From Bordetella genomosp. 12 (GTDB lineage Bacteria > Pseudomonadota > Gammaproteobacteria > Burkholderiales > Burkholderiaceae_B), in NCBI RefSeq assembly GCF_002261355.1, contig NZ_NEVU01000002.1:372001-436000 (forward strand): a stretch of 64,000 nucleotides of DNA, given 5' to 3'. Made by a program: the position numbers and the translations under genes. Of this stretch, positions 38,466 to 47,258 are shown piece by piece. Under the pieces are notes generated by a model. The model was given only the letters and a program-made list of their open reading frames with translations, was not told the origin of the DNA and searched no databases. Positions within the stretch are counted from its first letter, which is position 1, and each line of letters starts with the position of its first letter.

Positions 38466-39821
38466 ATGATGAGCACCGAACATTCGCTTTCCGCCGGTTA
38501 TGGGTCCCCGGCTGCCGCCCCCGCCGCCTCGCGCGGTCGGGGTGCGGTTACTAATGTTCGCCACCGCTTCGAGCAAGTCGAGCGCGAGGCTTTCGATGAC
38601 GGGTGGTTCGGCGGCGACGATACGGCCGTCGCGCTCGATCCGTCCCTGGATGATATCCAGGATGAACCCCGGCGGGTCGCTGCCGGGGGCTCCTCGGATG
38701 ATGACGTGTCCGAGGCCCATTTGTCCGGCGCTTCCGCCGCCGCCGCGGACGCGGCGCTGCCCGAAGCGGTGGGTTTGCCCCAGTCTGCCACCCAGCGTTA
38801 CATCCCCGTCATGGCGGTGCCGCGCACCACGGTGCGGCCAGAGCAGGCGCGCAAGCTGCTGTCGCGCAATGATTCTCCGGATATCCCCTTTGACGTCGCC
38901 GTCAATCCCTATCGGGGCTGCGAGCATGGCTGCGTGTATTGCTATGCCCGGCCCACGCATGCCTATCTGGGCTATTCGCCCGGATTGGACTTCGAAACTC
39001 GCCTGGTCGCCAAGGCTAACGCCGTGCAGGCGTTGCGCGCGGAGTTGGCCCGGCCCGGTTACAAGGTCTCGCCGATCAATATCGGCTCGGCCACCGACGT
39101 CTATCAGCCCATCGAACGCACCTGGCGCCTGACTCGAGGCCTGCTCGAGCTCATGGCCGAGACGCGCCACCCCCTGACCCTGGTCACCAAAAATGCCCTC
39201 GTCGAGCGCGATCTGGACCTGCTATCCACGCTGGCGCGTGACCGGCTGGTGACGGTATTCATCAGCATCACCACGTTGGATGCCGACATGGCGCGCACAT
39301 TGGAGCCGCGCGCTTCGGCGCCGTGGCGTCGTGTCGAGACAGTGCGCAAGCTTGCCGAGGCCGGCGTCCCGGTGGGGGTGCTGGTGGCTCCCGTCATTCC
39401 CTTTATCAATGACGAGTCCATGGAGTCCATCCTGGAGGCAGCCGCCGCTGCGGGGGCCGGCTCGGCCAGCTACACGGTGGTGCGCTTGCCCTGGGAAGTC
39501 AAAGAGGTGTTTGAGACCTGGCTGCATACGCATTTTCCTGATCGGGCGCAGCGAGTGTTGCACCGGATCGAAGATATGCGCGAGGGCAAACGCAATGACA
39601 GCAGTTTTGATACCCGCATGCGCGGGACCGGCATCTGGGCGGATTTGTTGCGGCAGCGCTTTCAACTTGCCACGCGCAATCTGGGCTTGACCGGCATGCG
39701 CCCGGAACTCGTGCGGGATCTGTTCGTGCCGCCGGTCATTGCACAGGCCGTGCGGCGCGGGCGGCAAAACGCCACCGACGCGGCGCGCGAAGCCGGCCAG
39801 ATGGCGCTATTCGAAGAATGA
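38466..39821 (+). CDS. SplB-like radical-SAM protein (PA0069 family)
   Basis: A 451-residue radical-SAM enzyme related to spore photoproduct lyase (the DNA repair photolyase COG). The iron-sulfur motif is CEHGCVYC with C152, C156 and C159, followed by YARPTHAYLGYSPGLDFETRL, and the barrel continues with NIGSATDVYQPIERTWRLTR and TLVTKNALVERDLDLL. A low-complexity, Ala/Asp-rich N-terminus of about 110 residues precedes it. Its reaction is unknown; a link to DNA repair is suggested by homology and by the LexA box. The adjacent ATGs at 38466 and 38469 are both possible starts; a start farther upstream would fall in the operator. Confidence 0.88.
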   Translation: MMSTEHSLSAGYGSPAAAPAASRGRGAVTNVRHRFEQVEREAFDDGWFGGDDTAVALDPSLDDIQDEPRRVAAGGSSDDDVSEAHLSGASAAAADAALPEAVGLPQSATQRYIPVMAVPRTTVRPEQARKLLSRNDSPDIPFDVAVNPYRGCEHGCVYCYARPTHAYLGYSPGLDFETRLVAKANAVQALRAELARPGYKVSPINIGSATDVYQPIERTWRLTRGLLELMAETRHPLTLVTKNALVERDLDLLSTLARDRLVTVFISITTLDADMARTLEPRASAPWRRVETVRKLAEAGVPVGVLVAPVIPFINDESMESILEAAAAAGAGSASYTVVRLPWEVKEVFETWLHTHFPDRAQRVLHRIEDMREGKRNDSSFDTRMRGTGIWADLLRQRFQLATRNLGLTGMRPELVRDLFVPPVIAQAVRRGRQNATDAAREAGQMALFEE

Positions 39822-39909
39822 ACGAAGTCCAAGGCAGTTTTCTCATGCATGTCCGGCAACGGACAGCCTTGCCCGGTCTGGCCTGGCAGGCGCTACAAGG
39901 AGAGTCATC

Positions 39910-40197
39910 ATGACGACGGTTACGCTTCCCGCAGACGCATTGCTTGCCCATGGCCCGGTGTCGCAGCGTCCGCGCCCCTCATCGCGGGCCGTGCCCGCAC
40001 GCTCGCCGGCCTGGCCGTTTCAGGCGCCCGCCGAGCCTGCCGCGGTACCGGCGGACGTCGAGCCCGCCGCCGATACCGAGCGGGATATCCAGGCCCGGGA
40101 AATGCGCCGCCGCATGGTCTGGGATGTGGTGATGGTGTTGTCGTGGGGGGCGGCGATTCCCGGTTTCATGTGGTTGGGTGCGGCCTTCGGTTTTTGA
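39910..40197 (+). CDS. small hypothetical protein with C-terminal membrane helix
   Basis: A 95-residue protein preceded by a strong binding site (AAGGAGAG) seven bases before the ATG. The first 65 residues are Pro/Ala-rich and unstructured. A charged RDIQAREMRRRMVW segment then leads into one hydrophobic helix (about 73-92, VVMVLSWGAAIPGFMWLGAA) at the C-terminus, as in tail-anchored proteins. No family is recognised. It lies 88 bases after the radical-SAM gene on the same strand and may be co-transcribed, which would bring it under the LexA-controlled promoter. Confidence 0.65.
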   Translation: MTTVTLPADALLAHGPVSQRPRPSSRAVPARSPAWPFQAPAEPAAVPADVEPAADTERDIQAREMRRRMVWDVVMVLSWGAAIPGFMWLGAAFGF

Positions 40198-40260
40198 GCT
40201 GCTCAGCGGCGGCGATTGGGGCAGGGCGGCCTACGCTCTGTGCGGCACTCAGGCGCAGAT

Positions 40261-41133
40261 TCAGCTCGAACCCAGCAAGATGACGCCCAGCAGGATGGCG
40301 CCGCAACCGGCCAGACGTCCCGGGCCGACTTTTTCGCGGAGCAAGAACATGCCCGCCAGCGTACCCAGCATCATGGACATTTCTCTCGCGGGGGCGACCA
40401 GGCTCAAGGGCGCGCCCATGCGCAAGGCATAGAGCACCAGGATATAACCCAGGGGCGACAGCACGCCCACGGCGAGCGCCAGATGCCAATAGCCGCGCAT
40501 GGCTGGGAAGTACTGCGCCCGGCGCTTGATGACGTGCGGTGTCAGCATGGCCGTGCGCGTGACACAGGTAAACCAGTCAAATAAGACCGGCATGATGAGC
40601 AGGCTTTTCACCCCGTAGGCGTCCACCACGGTGTAGGCGGCGATAAACAGGCCGATCAATACTCCCCAACGTACCCCGATCCAGGCTTGTGGCGTATGGA
40701 ACATGCTCAGCCGCCCTTGCGTGGCGATCAGCATGACGCCGCCCACCACGCACAACATCCCCAGTATGCCGGTCGTGGTCGCGGGTTCGCCCAGCAGCGT
40801 AAAGGCGCCGATTGTCGACAACAGCGGTCCGGTGCCGCGCGCGATGGGGTAGACCACCGATAGGTCTGCCACCTGGTAGCCACGTTGCAGACAGAGGCTG
40901 TAGCCCAGGTGCAACAACGATGAGGCCAGGATGCATAGCCCGACCGGCCAGCTCCACGACATCCCCTCGTGCGCCAGGACCCAGATCACCCAGGGCGCAT
41001 ACAGTACGCTGGCGGCTAGTCCATAGGCGAAGACGAAGACGGGGCCCACCATGGCGGCGCGCTTGGCAAGCAGATTCCATGTCGCGTGGGCCATGGCGGC
41101 CAGCACAACCAGTATCAGGGACGTATAAGTCAT
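40261..41133 (-). CDS. EamA-family (DMT) transporter
   Basis: A 290-residue inner-membrane protein of the drug/metabolite transporter superfamily, with ten predicted helices in two EamA halves. Typical segments are HATWNLLAKRA near the start, DLSVVYPIARGTGPLLSTIGAFTLLGE at the end of half one and APLSLVAPAREMSMMLGTLAGMFLLREKVGPGRLAGCGAILLGV at the end of half two. Family members export amino acids, metabolites or dyes; the substrate here is unknown. The ATG at 41133 is chosen since the frame upstream is not membrane-like and overlaps the rplS leader. Confidence 0.86.
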   Translation of the reverse strand: MTYTSLILVVLAAMAHATWNLLAKRAAMVGPVFVFAYGLAASVLYAPWVIWVLAHEGMSWSWPVGLCILASSLLHLGYSLCLQRGYQVADLSVVYPIARGTGPLLSTIGAFTLLGEPATTTGILGMLCVVGGVMLIATQGRLSMFHTPQAWIGVRWGVLIGLFIAAYTVVDAYGVKSLLIMPVLFDWFTCVTRTAMLTPHVIKRRAQYFPAMRGYWHLALAVGVLSPLGYILVLYALRMGAPLSLVAPAREMSMMLGTLAGMFLLREKVGPGRLAGCGAILLGVILLGSS

Positions 41134-41221
41134 GGCGGTCGGCAAGCGGGAAAGGCGCAAGCGTACTTGAAACGGGGGCGGAACTCGGGTAGCTGGGCTG
41201 GTTAAAAAAAGAGCACTGAGG

Positions 41222-41227
41222 TAGAAT
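41222..41227 (+). promoter_or_regulatory. candidate -10 of the rplS promoter
   Basis: TAGAAT at 41222-41227 lies in an A/T-rich patch with an A run just upstream; a weak TGGTTA -35 candidate is 17 bases before it. This would give rplS a leader of about 175 nt containing the hairpin at 41297-41322. Confidence 0.35.
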
Positions 41228-41296
41228 AGCTGGTTTGCCAACTCATCCTCTGCTTGCGGCATACGAAATATGCGCGCGCTGGGGTTACCCGATAGG

Positions 41297-41322
41297 GCGG
41301 GCTTTCTTTTGGGAAAGCGCGC
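41297..41322 (+). other. hairpin in the rplS leader
   Basis: Around GCGGGCTTTC and GGAAAGCGCGC a stem with GCTTTC/GAAAGC core can form, with a TTTT-G loop. It sits about 85 bases before the rplS ATG. It could regulate L19 synthesis or act as an attenuator, but no family was recognised. Confidence 0.35.
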
Positions 41323-41406
41323 TTAAGTCAGGGGAGCCTTGGGGTGCTGCATCGATATCCTCCCGGCAAAAAACGCCTGCAAAGACAAGATGAATCCGGA
41401 GTTCTC

Positions 41407-41787
41407 ATGAACCTTATCGCTCTCCTTGAACAGGAAGAAATCAAGCGCCTGACCGGCGACAAGCCCGTGACCGAGTTCGCCCCTGGCGACACCGTGATCG
41501 TGAGCGTGAACGTGGTCGAAGGTACCCGCAAGCGTGTCCAGGCCTTCGAAGGCGTGGTCATTGCCAAGCGCAACCGTGGCCTGAATTCTTCCTTCATCGT
41601 CCGCAAGATTTCGTCGGGTGAAGCCGTGGAACGTACGTTCCAGCTCTACTCGCCGCAGATCGCCGGCATTGAAGTCAAGCGCCGTGGCGACGTGCGCCGT
41701 GCCAAGCTGTACTACCTGCGCAACCGCTCGGGCAAGTCGGCTCGCATCAAGGAAAAGCTGGTCAGCAAGCAAGCCGCTCAAGGTTAA
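41407..41787 (+). CDS. rplS: 50S ribosomal protein L19
   Basis: L19 sits at the 30S-50S interface. The 126-residue protein begins [15 protein letters not shown] and has the family motifs [46 protein letters not shown] and RRAKLYYLR. In many bacteria rplS ends an rpsP-rimM-trmD-rplS operon; here it stands alone with its own leader, next to an EamA gene on the other strand. The ATG at 41407 gives the standard length. Confidence 0.97.
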   Translation: MNLIALLEQEEIKRLTGDKPVTEFAPGDTVIVSVNVVEGTRKRVQAFEGVVIAKRNRGLNSSFIVRKISSGEAVERTFQLYSPQIAGIEVKRRGDVRRAKLYYLRNRSGKSARIKEKLVSKQAAQG

Positions 41788-41872
41788 TCCCTGGCTTGAA
41801 CGCTGCCCGGTCCGCCCAGCATCGCGCCGGCTTCATGCCGGTGCGTGCCGGGCGGTATTCCGAGCTGAAAAG

Positions 41873-41896
41873 GCACCTGAAAAGGTGCTTTTTTTT
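41873..41896 (+). terminator. rho-independent terminator after rplS
   Basis: GCACCT (41873-41878), loop GAAA and AGGTGC (41883-41888) make a short stable hairpin followed by eight T. It ends the rplS transcript before the Nudix gene. Confidence 0.92.
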
Positions 41897-41992
41897 CGTC
41901 TTTCGGCGGCCTGCTGCCGGCCGGAGCCGCGGTGACGCCGCCCGATGCGCATGCCGCAATGCCTGCCTCTCCTTTGTGGCAACCTTAGGTTC

Positions 41993-42709
41993 ATGACTGA
42001 TTCATCGCCCCCGCGTATACGCCGGCCTATCGTGCGGCCGAACTTCGACCCGAAGGAACAACCCTGGCAAGTGGCCGACAGCGGACTGCTGCGCGTCAAT
42101 CCGGAGTTGCTCACGCCCGACGCCTTGCGCGGCTCCTTGCGGCCGGCGCGCGAATGGACGCTGGATCCGTTGGGGATGGAGAAGGAGCGTTACCCTGGCC
42201 GTGAAGGGCCGCCCGTGCTGGCCGCCGTGCTCATCCCCATGGTGATGCGGCCGCAGGGGGTGAGCGTGATGCTGACCCAGCGCGCGGCGCATTTGCATGA
42301 TCATGCCGGTCAGATCAGCTTTCCGGGGGGTAGGGTGGAGCTGGCCGATCCCACGCCGGTGGCGACAGCCCTGCGCGAGGCGCACGAGGAGACCGGCCTG
42401 CCGCAAGACCGCGTGGAAGTGCTCAGCAGCATGCCGGAGTTTCTGACCTCGACCGGCTTTTCCATCACGCCGGTCGTGTCACTGGTGCGCCCCGATTTTT
42501 CACCCGCTGCGGACGCGTTTGAGGTGGCGGATATCTTTGAAGTGCCCTTGGATTTTCTGATGGATCCGGCCAACCATCGCCTCTATGAGGCGCGGCTGCC
42601 CGACGGCCGGATACGCCGCTACTACGCCATTCCGTGGGGCGAGCGTTTCATCTGGGGGGCGACCGCCGGCATGCTGCGCAACCTCTACGCCAGCCTGGCG
42701 CCGCGCTGA
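41993..42709 (+). CDS. CoA pyrophosphatase, Nudix hydrolase (NudL type)
   Basis: A 238-residue Nudix enzyme predicted to cleave coenzyme A and its derivatives to 3',5'-ADP and phosphopantetheine. The CoA-specific upstream motif is VMLTQRAAHLHDHAGQISFPGG, leading into the Nudix box GGRVELADPTPVATALREAHEETGL. The EAHEE glutamates bind the metal. The C-terminal part is usual for the family. The ATG at 41993 is used; an in-frame ATG at 41945 would give a longer, unconserved N-terminus. Confidence 0.92.
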   Translation: MTDSSPPRIRRPIVRPNFDPKEQPWQVADSGLLRVNPELLTPDALRGSLRPAREWTLDPLGMEKERYPGREGPPVLAAVLIPMVMRPQGVSVMLTQRAAHLHDHAGQISFPGGRVELADPTPVATALREAHEETGLPQDRVEVLSSMPEFLTSTGFSITPVVSLVRPDFSPAADAFEVADIFEVPLDFLMDPANHRLYEARLPDGRIRRYYAIPWGERFIWGATAGMLRNLYASLAPR

Positions 42710-42717
42710 GGCGCGCT

Positions 42718-43515
42718 TCAGTGCGTGGAGGCACGCCGGGCGGCGTGCAGCCACCCCAGCCCGGCCCGGGTATCGCCCGCTGGCCGGTATTCGCAGCCTA
42801 CCCAGCCTGCATAGCCCAACTCGTCGAGCAGATGGAATAGATAGGGGTAGTTGAGCTCGCCCTGATCCGGCTCCTGGCGCAGGGGCACGCCGGCGATCTG
42901 GACGTGCCCGACGCGTCCCTGCGGGATGTAGTGGCGCAGCCGCATGCTCACGTCGCCCTCGACGATCTGGCAGTGGTAGAGATCCATCTGCACTTTGACA
43001 TTGGCTGCGCCCGTGGCCTGGGCAACCGCATGGGCGTCGGCCTGATGGTTGAGGTAATAACCCGGCATATCGCGCGGGTTGATGGGTTCGATCAGGATTT
43101 CCACGTCGACCGCGGCGGCCAGACGGGCGGCATAGGCGAGATTGTTGACATAGGTCTCGCGCAGCGCGGCGGGATCGCTGCCGGCGGCAGGGCAGCCGGC
43201 CATGACATGGACGCGCGGGCACATCAGCGACACGGCGTACTCCAGCGCTTGCTCCAGCGCGCCGCGGAAGTCTTCCTCACGGCCAGGCAGGCAGGCCAGC
43301 CCGCGCTCGCCCTTGGCGGCGTCGCCGGCGGGAGCATTCAGCAGTATCAGTTCGAGATCGTGGCTTTGCAGCCGGTCACGCCATTGCGCGGTGGAATGGC
43401 TATAGGGCGATTGCATCTCCACCCCCCGGAATCCGTCGCGAGCGGCAGCGCCGCAGCGGTCCAGCAGGTCGAGATCGGGATAGAGCGTGGAAAGATTCGC
43501 GGCAAAACGCGGCAT
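42718..43515 (-). CDS. hyi: hydroxypyruvate isomerase-like TIM-barrel protein
   Basis: A 265-residue AP-endonuclease-2-type TIM barrel resembling hydroxypyruvate isomerase (Hyi/OtnI), which interconverts hydroxypyruvate and tartronate semialdehyde, or 2-oxo-tetronate sugars in OtnI. Family features are the start [51 protein letters not shown] and [25 protein letters not shown], which contain the metal-binding Glu, Asp and His. No glyoxylate-carboligase gene is adjacent, so the physiological substrate is open. Convergent with the Nudix gene. Confidence 0.83.
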   Translation of the reverse strand: MPRFAANLSTLYPDLDLLDRCGAAARDGFRGVEMQSPYSHSTAQWRDRLQSHDLELILLNAPAGDAAKGERGLACLPGREEDFRGALEQALEYAVSLMCPRVHVMAGCPAAGSDPAALRETYVNNLAYAARLAAAVDVEILIEPINPRDMPGYYLNHQADAHAVAQATGAANVKVQMDLYHCQIVEGDVSMRLRHYIPQGRVGHVQIAGVPLRQEPDQGELNYPYLFHLLDELGYAGWVGCEYRPAGDTRAGLGWLHAARRASTH

Positions 43516-43674
43516 GTCAGGTTCCCATGACCCGGAAATGCGCAGTGTATCGTGGCTGCGGCTGGCTGTGCCCGGCGTGCCCCTGACGCCAGCGCGGGCA
43601 TGCGTGGCGCGCGCCCCACAGGCGGGGCGCCGGCTGATGTGGCCCGCGGCACCCGCCTGGCAGGCAGCGCCGCG

Positions 43675-44577
43675 TCAATAGCGTTGGCGCGCGGCCTCGG
43701 TCTCAGCCAGGATGCGTTCGTACAGGGCGTAGCGGCCGGGGTCGATTTGACCGGCCTTGAGCGCGCCCACCACCCCGCATCCCGGTTCGTGCCGATGGGT
43801 GCAGTTGTAGAAGCGGCATTGTTCGATATAGCGCTTGAACTCGGGGAAGCCCCGCAGAATATCCTCGCCGCTCAGGTGCTGCAGGCCAAAGGCTTGGAAT
43901 CCGGGCGAGTCGATCAGATCGCCGCCGGGCGCCGGCAGGTGATACAGGCGGGTGCTGGTGGTGGTGTGCCGGCCCATGTCCAGCGCGGTGGAGTGCTCGC
44001 GCGTGGCGGCTTGGGCATCGGGCACCAAGGTGTTGAGCAAGGTGGATTTGCCCATGCCGCTTTGCCCGAGCAGCAGATTGACGCGGCCCGCCAGGCGGGG
44101 CGCCAGCTCGCGCTGCACGGCCTGGGCGTCCTGAGCGCTCAGTTCGATGACCGGCACGCCCAATGCGCGGGTAGGGGCCAGGCGTTCGCGAGCCGCCTCC
44201 AGTCCGGCGGTGATATCGATTTTGTTCAGGATGATGATCGGCTCGATGCCCACGCTCCAGGCGCCGGTCAGTGCGCGGCCCAGCAGATCCTCCGAAAACG
44301 TCGGCTCGACCGCGACCACGATGAGCAATTGGTCGACATTGGCAGCGAATTGCTTGGACCGCATCTCGTCGGAGCGGAACAGCAGATTGCGCCGGGGCAG
44401 GACGGCATCGATGGCGCCCTCGTCGGCGCCCTGGGGCGTGATGCGCACCCAGTCGCCCACGGCCGGACCGGTTTTTTTGCCGCGCGGGAAACACTTGCGC
44501 AGGCTGCCGTCGGCGAGCTCCACGCTGTAGTGGCGCCCGTGGGCGGCGATGATGCGCCCTTCGTTGGGCGCGCTCAT
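43675..44577 (-). CDS. rsgA: small ribosomal subunit biogenesis GTPase
   Basis: RsgA is a circularly permuted GTPase that checks late 30S assembly. The 300-residue protein has an N-terminal OB fold, G4 LNKIDIT preceding G1 GQSGMGKSTLLN (the permuted order), G3 DSPGFQAFGL and a C-terminal zinc knuckle CRFYNCTHRHEPGC. Its ATG overlaps the stop of the Ste24-type protease gene (44574-44577). Downstream, a GC hairpin (43611-43630) may end the transcript before hyi. Confidence 0.96.
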   Translation of the reverse strand: MSAPNEGRIIAAHGRHYSVELADGSLRKCFPRGKKTGPAVGDWVRITPQGADEGAIDAVLPRRNLLFRSDEMRSKQFAANVDQLLIVVAVEPTFSEDLLGRALTGAWSVGIEPIIILNKIDITAGLEAARERLAPTRALGVPVIELSAQDAQAVQRELAPRLAGRVNLLLGQSGMGKSTLLNTLVPDAQAATREHSTALDMGRHTTTSTRLYHLPAPGGDLIDSPGFQAFGLQHLSGEDILRGFPEFKRYIEQCRFYNCTHRHEPGCGVVGALKAGQIDPGRYALYERILAETEAARQRY

Positions 44578-45827
44578 GCGGGCGCCCCTGTCAGAAGGTG
44601 GCGGATGCGGACCGCGGCGGGGGGATGGCTGTCGTAGAAGGCGGAATGCACGGGATCCGGAGTCAGTGTGGCGGCGTTGTCGTCGTAGAGTTTGACCAGC
44701 GCCGAGATCAGATTGCCCGAGGAACTCTGCGCGGCCGCATAACGGTCGGCCTCGAACTCGTCACGGCGCGAATACCAACTGGCCAGCGGCGTGAACATGA
44801 AGGTGAAGACGGGCATGACCAGAAAAAACAGGATGAGCGCCATGGCGTCGTTGCGTCCGCCCAATTGAGGCAGTACGCCCAGCCCTTCGTAGAACCAGGG
44901 TTGTTGCGCCAGCCACCCCAGCGCCGCGAAGAAGACCAGCGCCAGCGCCAGATTCAGGCCGATGCGCTTGAGGATGTGATGCCGTTTGAAGTGGCCCAGC
45001 TCATGCGCCAGCACGGCTTCGATTTCGTCGGCGTTCAGGCGCGAGAGCAGGGTATCGAAGAACACGATGCGCCGGCTTTTGCCGAAACCGGTGAAGTAGG
45101 CGTTGCCATGCGCCGAGCGTTTGGAGCCGTCCATCACGAACAGGCCGTTGAGCGTGAAGCCGCAACGCTGCGCCAGTCCGCGGATGCGGGCGGTGAGATC
45201 CGGGTCATCCAAGGGCGTGAACTTGTTGAAAAGCGGGGCAATATAGGTGGGTGCGATGAAGATGAGCAGCAGGTTGAAGGCCGTCCACAATGCCCAGGCC
45301 CATATCCACCAGAAGGCGCCGGCACTGGCCATGAGCCCGAGAATGGCCGCCGCCAGGGGCAGGCCGAGACAGAAGGCCAGCGCCATGCCTTTGAGCAGGT
45401 CGGAGAAGAACAGTGCCGGCGTCATGCGGTTGAAACCGAAGCGGCTCTCCAGGCGGAATTGGCGCCATAGCGTGAACGGCAGCCCGGCCAGGCCCAGCAA
45501 CAGGGCGACGCAGACCAGCAGCGTGAGTTGCCGCAGAAAGTCGGATGGGATCCATTGGCCCAGGCTGGTGTCCAGCCATTGCAGCCCGCCCAGCAAGGTC
45601 AGACCGACCAGGATCATCGCGTCGTAAACCCGCTCGAACATCCCCAGGCGCACGCGCGCGACGGTGTAATCGGCAGCGCGTTGGTGGCTGGTCAGGCCGA
45701 TGCGGGCGGAAAACTCGCCGGGCACCTGGTCGCGGTGGCGGGCAACGTGCCGGATCTGGCGGCTGGCCAGCCACAGGCGCACGCCGGTATCGGCAATCAG
45801 CAAAGCTACGAACAACAGGGTAAACAT
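44574..45827 (-). CDS. Ste24/M48-family membrane metalloprotease
   Basis: A 417-residue integral membrane zinc protease of the CAAX prenyl protease 1 type. Several helices surround the catalytic motif [10 protein letters not shown], with a downstream glutamate in [12 protein letters not shown] serving as third zinc ligand. [35 protein letters not shown] is a conserved family stretch. Bacterial members act in membrane protein quality control. It is coupled to rsgA by an ATGA overlap and is divergent from orn across 60 bp, so a common promoter region is likely. Confidence 0.92.
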   Translation of the reverse strand: MFTLLFVALLIADTGVRLWLASRQIRHVARHRDQVPGEFSARIGLTSHQRAADYTVARVRLGMFERVYDAMILVGLTLLGGLQWLDTSLGQWIPSDFLRQLTLLVCVALLLGLAGLPFTLWRQFRLESRFGFNRMTPALFFSDLLKGMALAFCLGLPLAAAILGLMASAGAFWWIWAWALWTAFNLLLIFIAPTYIAPLFNKFTPLDDPDLTARIRGLAQRCGFTLNGLFVMDGSKRSAHGNAYFTGFGKSRRIVFFDTLLSRLNADEIEAVLAHELGHFKRHHILKRIGLNLALALVFFAALGWLAQQPWFYEGLGVLPQLGGRNDAMALILFFLVMPVFTFMFTPLASWYSRRDEFEADRYAAAQSSSGNLISALVKLYDDNAATLTPDPVHSAFYDSHPPAAVRIRHLLTGAPA

Positions 45828-45887
45828 GGGCTGGTGAGCGCCTCGGGCAGGGGTGTGCGAAAATCGCGTGTTTTAAAGGCAAATTAT

Positions 45888-46433
45888 ATGGCTGCCAACG
45901 AAAACCGACTGGTCTGGCTCGACATGGAAATGACGGGCCTTGATCCTGATAAAGAACGCATCATCGAAGTCGCCGTCGTGGTGACCGAACCCGATCTGAC
46001 GGTCGTGGCGGAAGGGCCCGTCCTGGTTGTGCATCAGGACGACAGCGTGCTCGACGCCATGGACAATTGGAACAAGTCCACCCACGGTAAAAGCGGCCTG
46101 ATCGACAAAGTGCGCGCCTCAACGCTGACCGAAGCGCAGGCCGAGCAGCAGTTGATCGAGTTTCTGGCGCAGCATGTGCCGGCGGGCAAGTCGCCGCTGT
46201 GCGGCAACACCATCAGCCAGGATCGCCGTTTCATGTTCGCCTACATGCCGGCGCTGGAGCGCTTCTTCCATTACCGCAATCTGGACGTCAGCACCCTGAA
46301 GGAGTTGGCGCGGCGTTGGGCGCCGGCGGTCTATAAGGGCTTCGAGAAGAAAAGCCGTCACGAAGCGCTGGCCGACATCTATGAGTCCATCGACGAACTC
46401 AAATACTATCGCCAGCACTTCCTGAAAGTCTGA
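45888..46433 (+). CDS. orn: oligoribonuclease
   Basis: Orn degrades 2-5 nt RNAs, including pGpG from cyclic-di-GMP, and is essential in many proteobacteria. The 181-residue DEDDh exonuclease shows [62 protein letters not shown] and the late motif [22 protein letters not shown] containing the catalytic His and Asp. The ATG at 45888 is chosen as the frame upstream overlaps the divergent protease gene. Confidence 0.97.
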   Translation: MAANENRLVWLDMEMTGLDPDKERIIEVAVVVTEPDLTVVAEGPVLVVHQDDSVLDAMDNWNKSTHGKSGLIDKVRASTLTEAQAEQQLIEFLAQHVPAGKSPLCGNTISQDRRFMFAYMPALERFFHYRNLDVSTLKELARRWAPAVYKGFEKKSRHEALADIYESIDELKYYRQHFLKV

Positions 46434-46446
46434 GGGCCGCAGGCCC
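46434..46446. terminator. small hairpin between convergent orn and hydrolase genes
   Basis: GGGCC (46434-46438), GCA loop and GGCCC (46442-46446) immediately follow the orn stop in the 21-bp gap. It may end transcripts from both sides, but has no T run. Confidence 0.4.
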
Positions 46447-46454
46447 TTGGCCTG

Positions 46455-47087
46455 TTACGGCTTGCCCGCGGCCTGCACGGCGCTGTAGGCGGCCATGAGG
46501 TTGCGGTAATCGGGGATGTGGTTCGCAAACAGCGCGCCCAGCCCCTCGATATCGTTGCGCCAGTCACGGTGCAGTTCGCACGCCACGCCGAACCAGCTCA
46601 TTAACTGGGCGCCGGCCGCCGACATGCGGTCCCAGGCGGCGTGGCGGGTCACCTCATTGAAGGTGCCCGACGCATCGGTCACCACGAAGACGTCATACCC
46701 TTGCTGCAGCGCCGACAGCGCGGGAAAAGCCACGCAGACTTCCGTGACCACGCCGGCGATGATGAGCTGCTTTTTGCCGGTTTTTTCCACGGCTTTGACA
46801 AAGTCCTCGTTGTCCCAGGCATTGATCTGGCCGGGGCGCGCGATATAGGGCGCGTCCGGGAAGCTGTCCTTGAGCTCCTGCACCAACGGCCCGTTGGGGC
46901 CCTGTTCGAAGCTGGTCGTCAGAATGGTGGGCAGTTTGAAGTACTTGGCCAGGTCGGCCAGGGCCAGGACATTGTTCTTGAACTGGTCCGGCTGGAAGTC
47001 ACGCACCAGTGACAGCAAGCCGGCCTGGTGATCCACCAGCAGCACGGCGGCGTTGTTCTTGTCCAGTTTTGCGTAGGGTTGACTCAT
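46455..47087 (-). CDS. isochorismatase-family hydrolase (YcaC-like)
   Basis: A 210-residue cysteine hydrolase of unknown substrate, close to E. coli YcaC. The catalytic triad residues are the Asp in LLVDHQAGL, the Lys in GKKQLIIAG and the Cys in GVVTEVCVAFPAL. The long N-terminus available upstream is GC-rich and not conserved. Of the two adjacent ATGs at 47090 and 47087, the latter is better spaced from GGAGAG. Confidence 0.87.
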   Translation of the reverse strand: MSQPYAKLDKNNAAVLLVDHQAGLLSLVRDFQPDQFKNNVLALADLAKYFKLPTILTTSFEQGPNGPLVQELKDSFPDAPYIARPGQINAWDNEDFVKAVEKTGKKQLIIAGVVTEVCVAFPALSALQQGYDVFVVTDASGTFNEVTRHAAWDRMSAAGAQLMSWFGVACELHRDWRNDIEGLGALFANHIPDYRNLMAAYSAVQAAGKP

Positions 47088-47258
47088 CATGCTCTCCGGG
47101 TGGGCGGCGGATGCCGGGGCGACGTTCCCGTCTGATCTTAGACGAGCCGTGCCGGGTCTGGCTGTCAGCAAATGAATCAAGGCCGCCGGGCCGCCGGGCC
47201 GCCGCGGCGCCGGGCCGGGCATGCCATACTGAAAACCTCTTTATCGGGAGGCGCGGAC

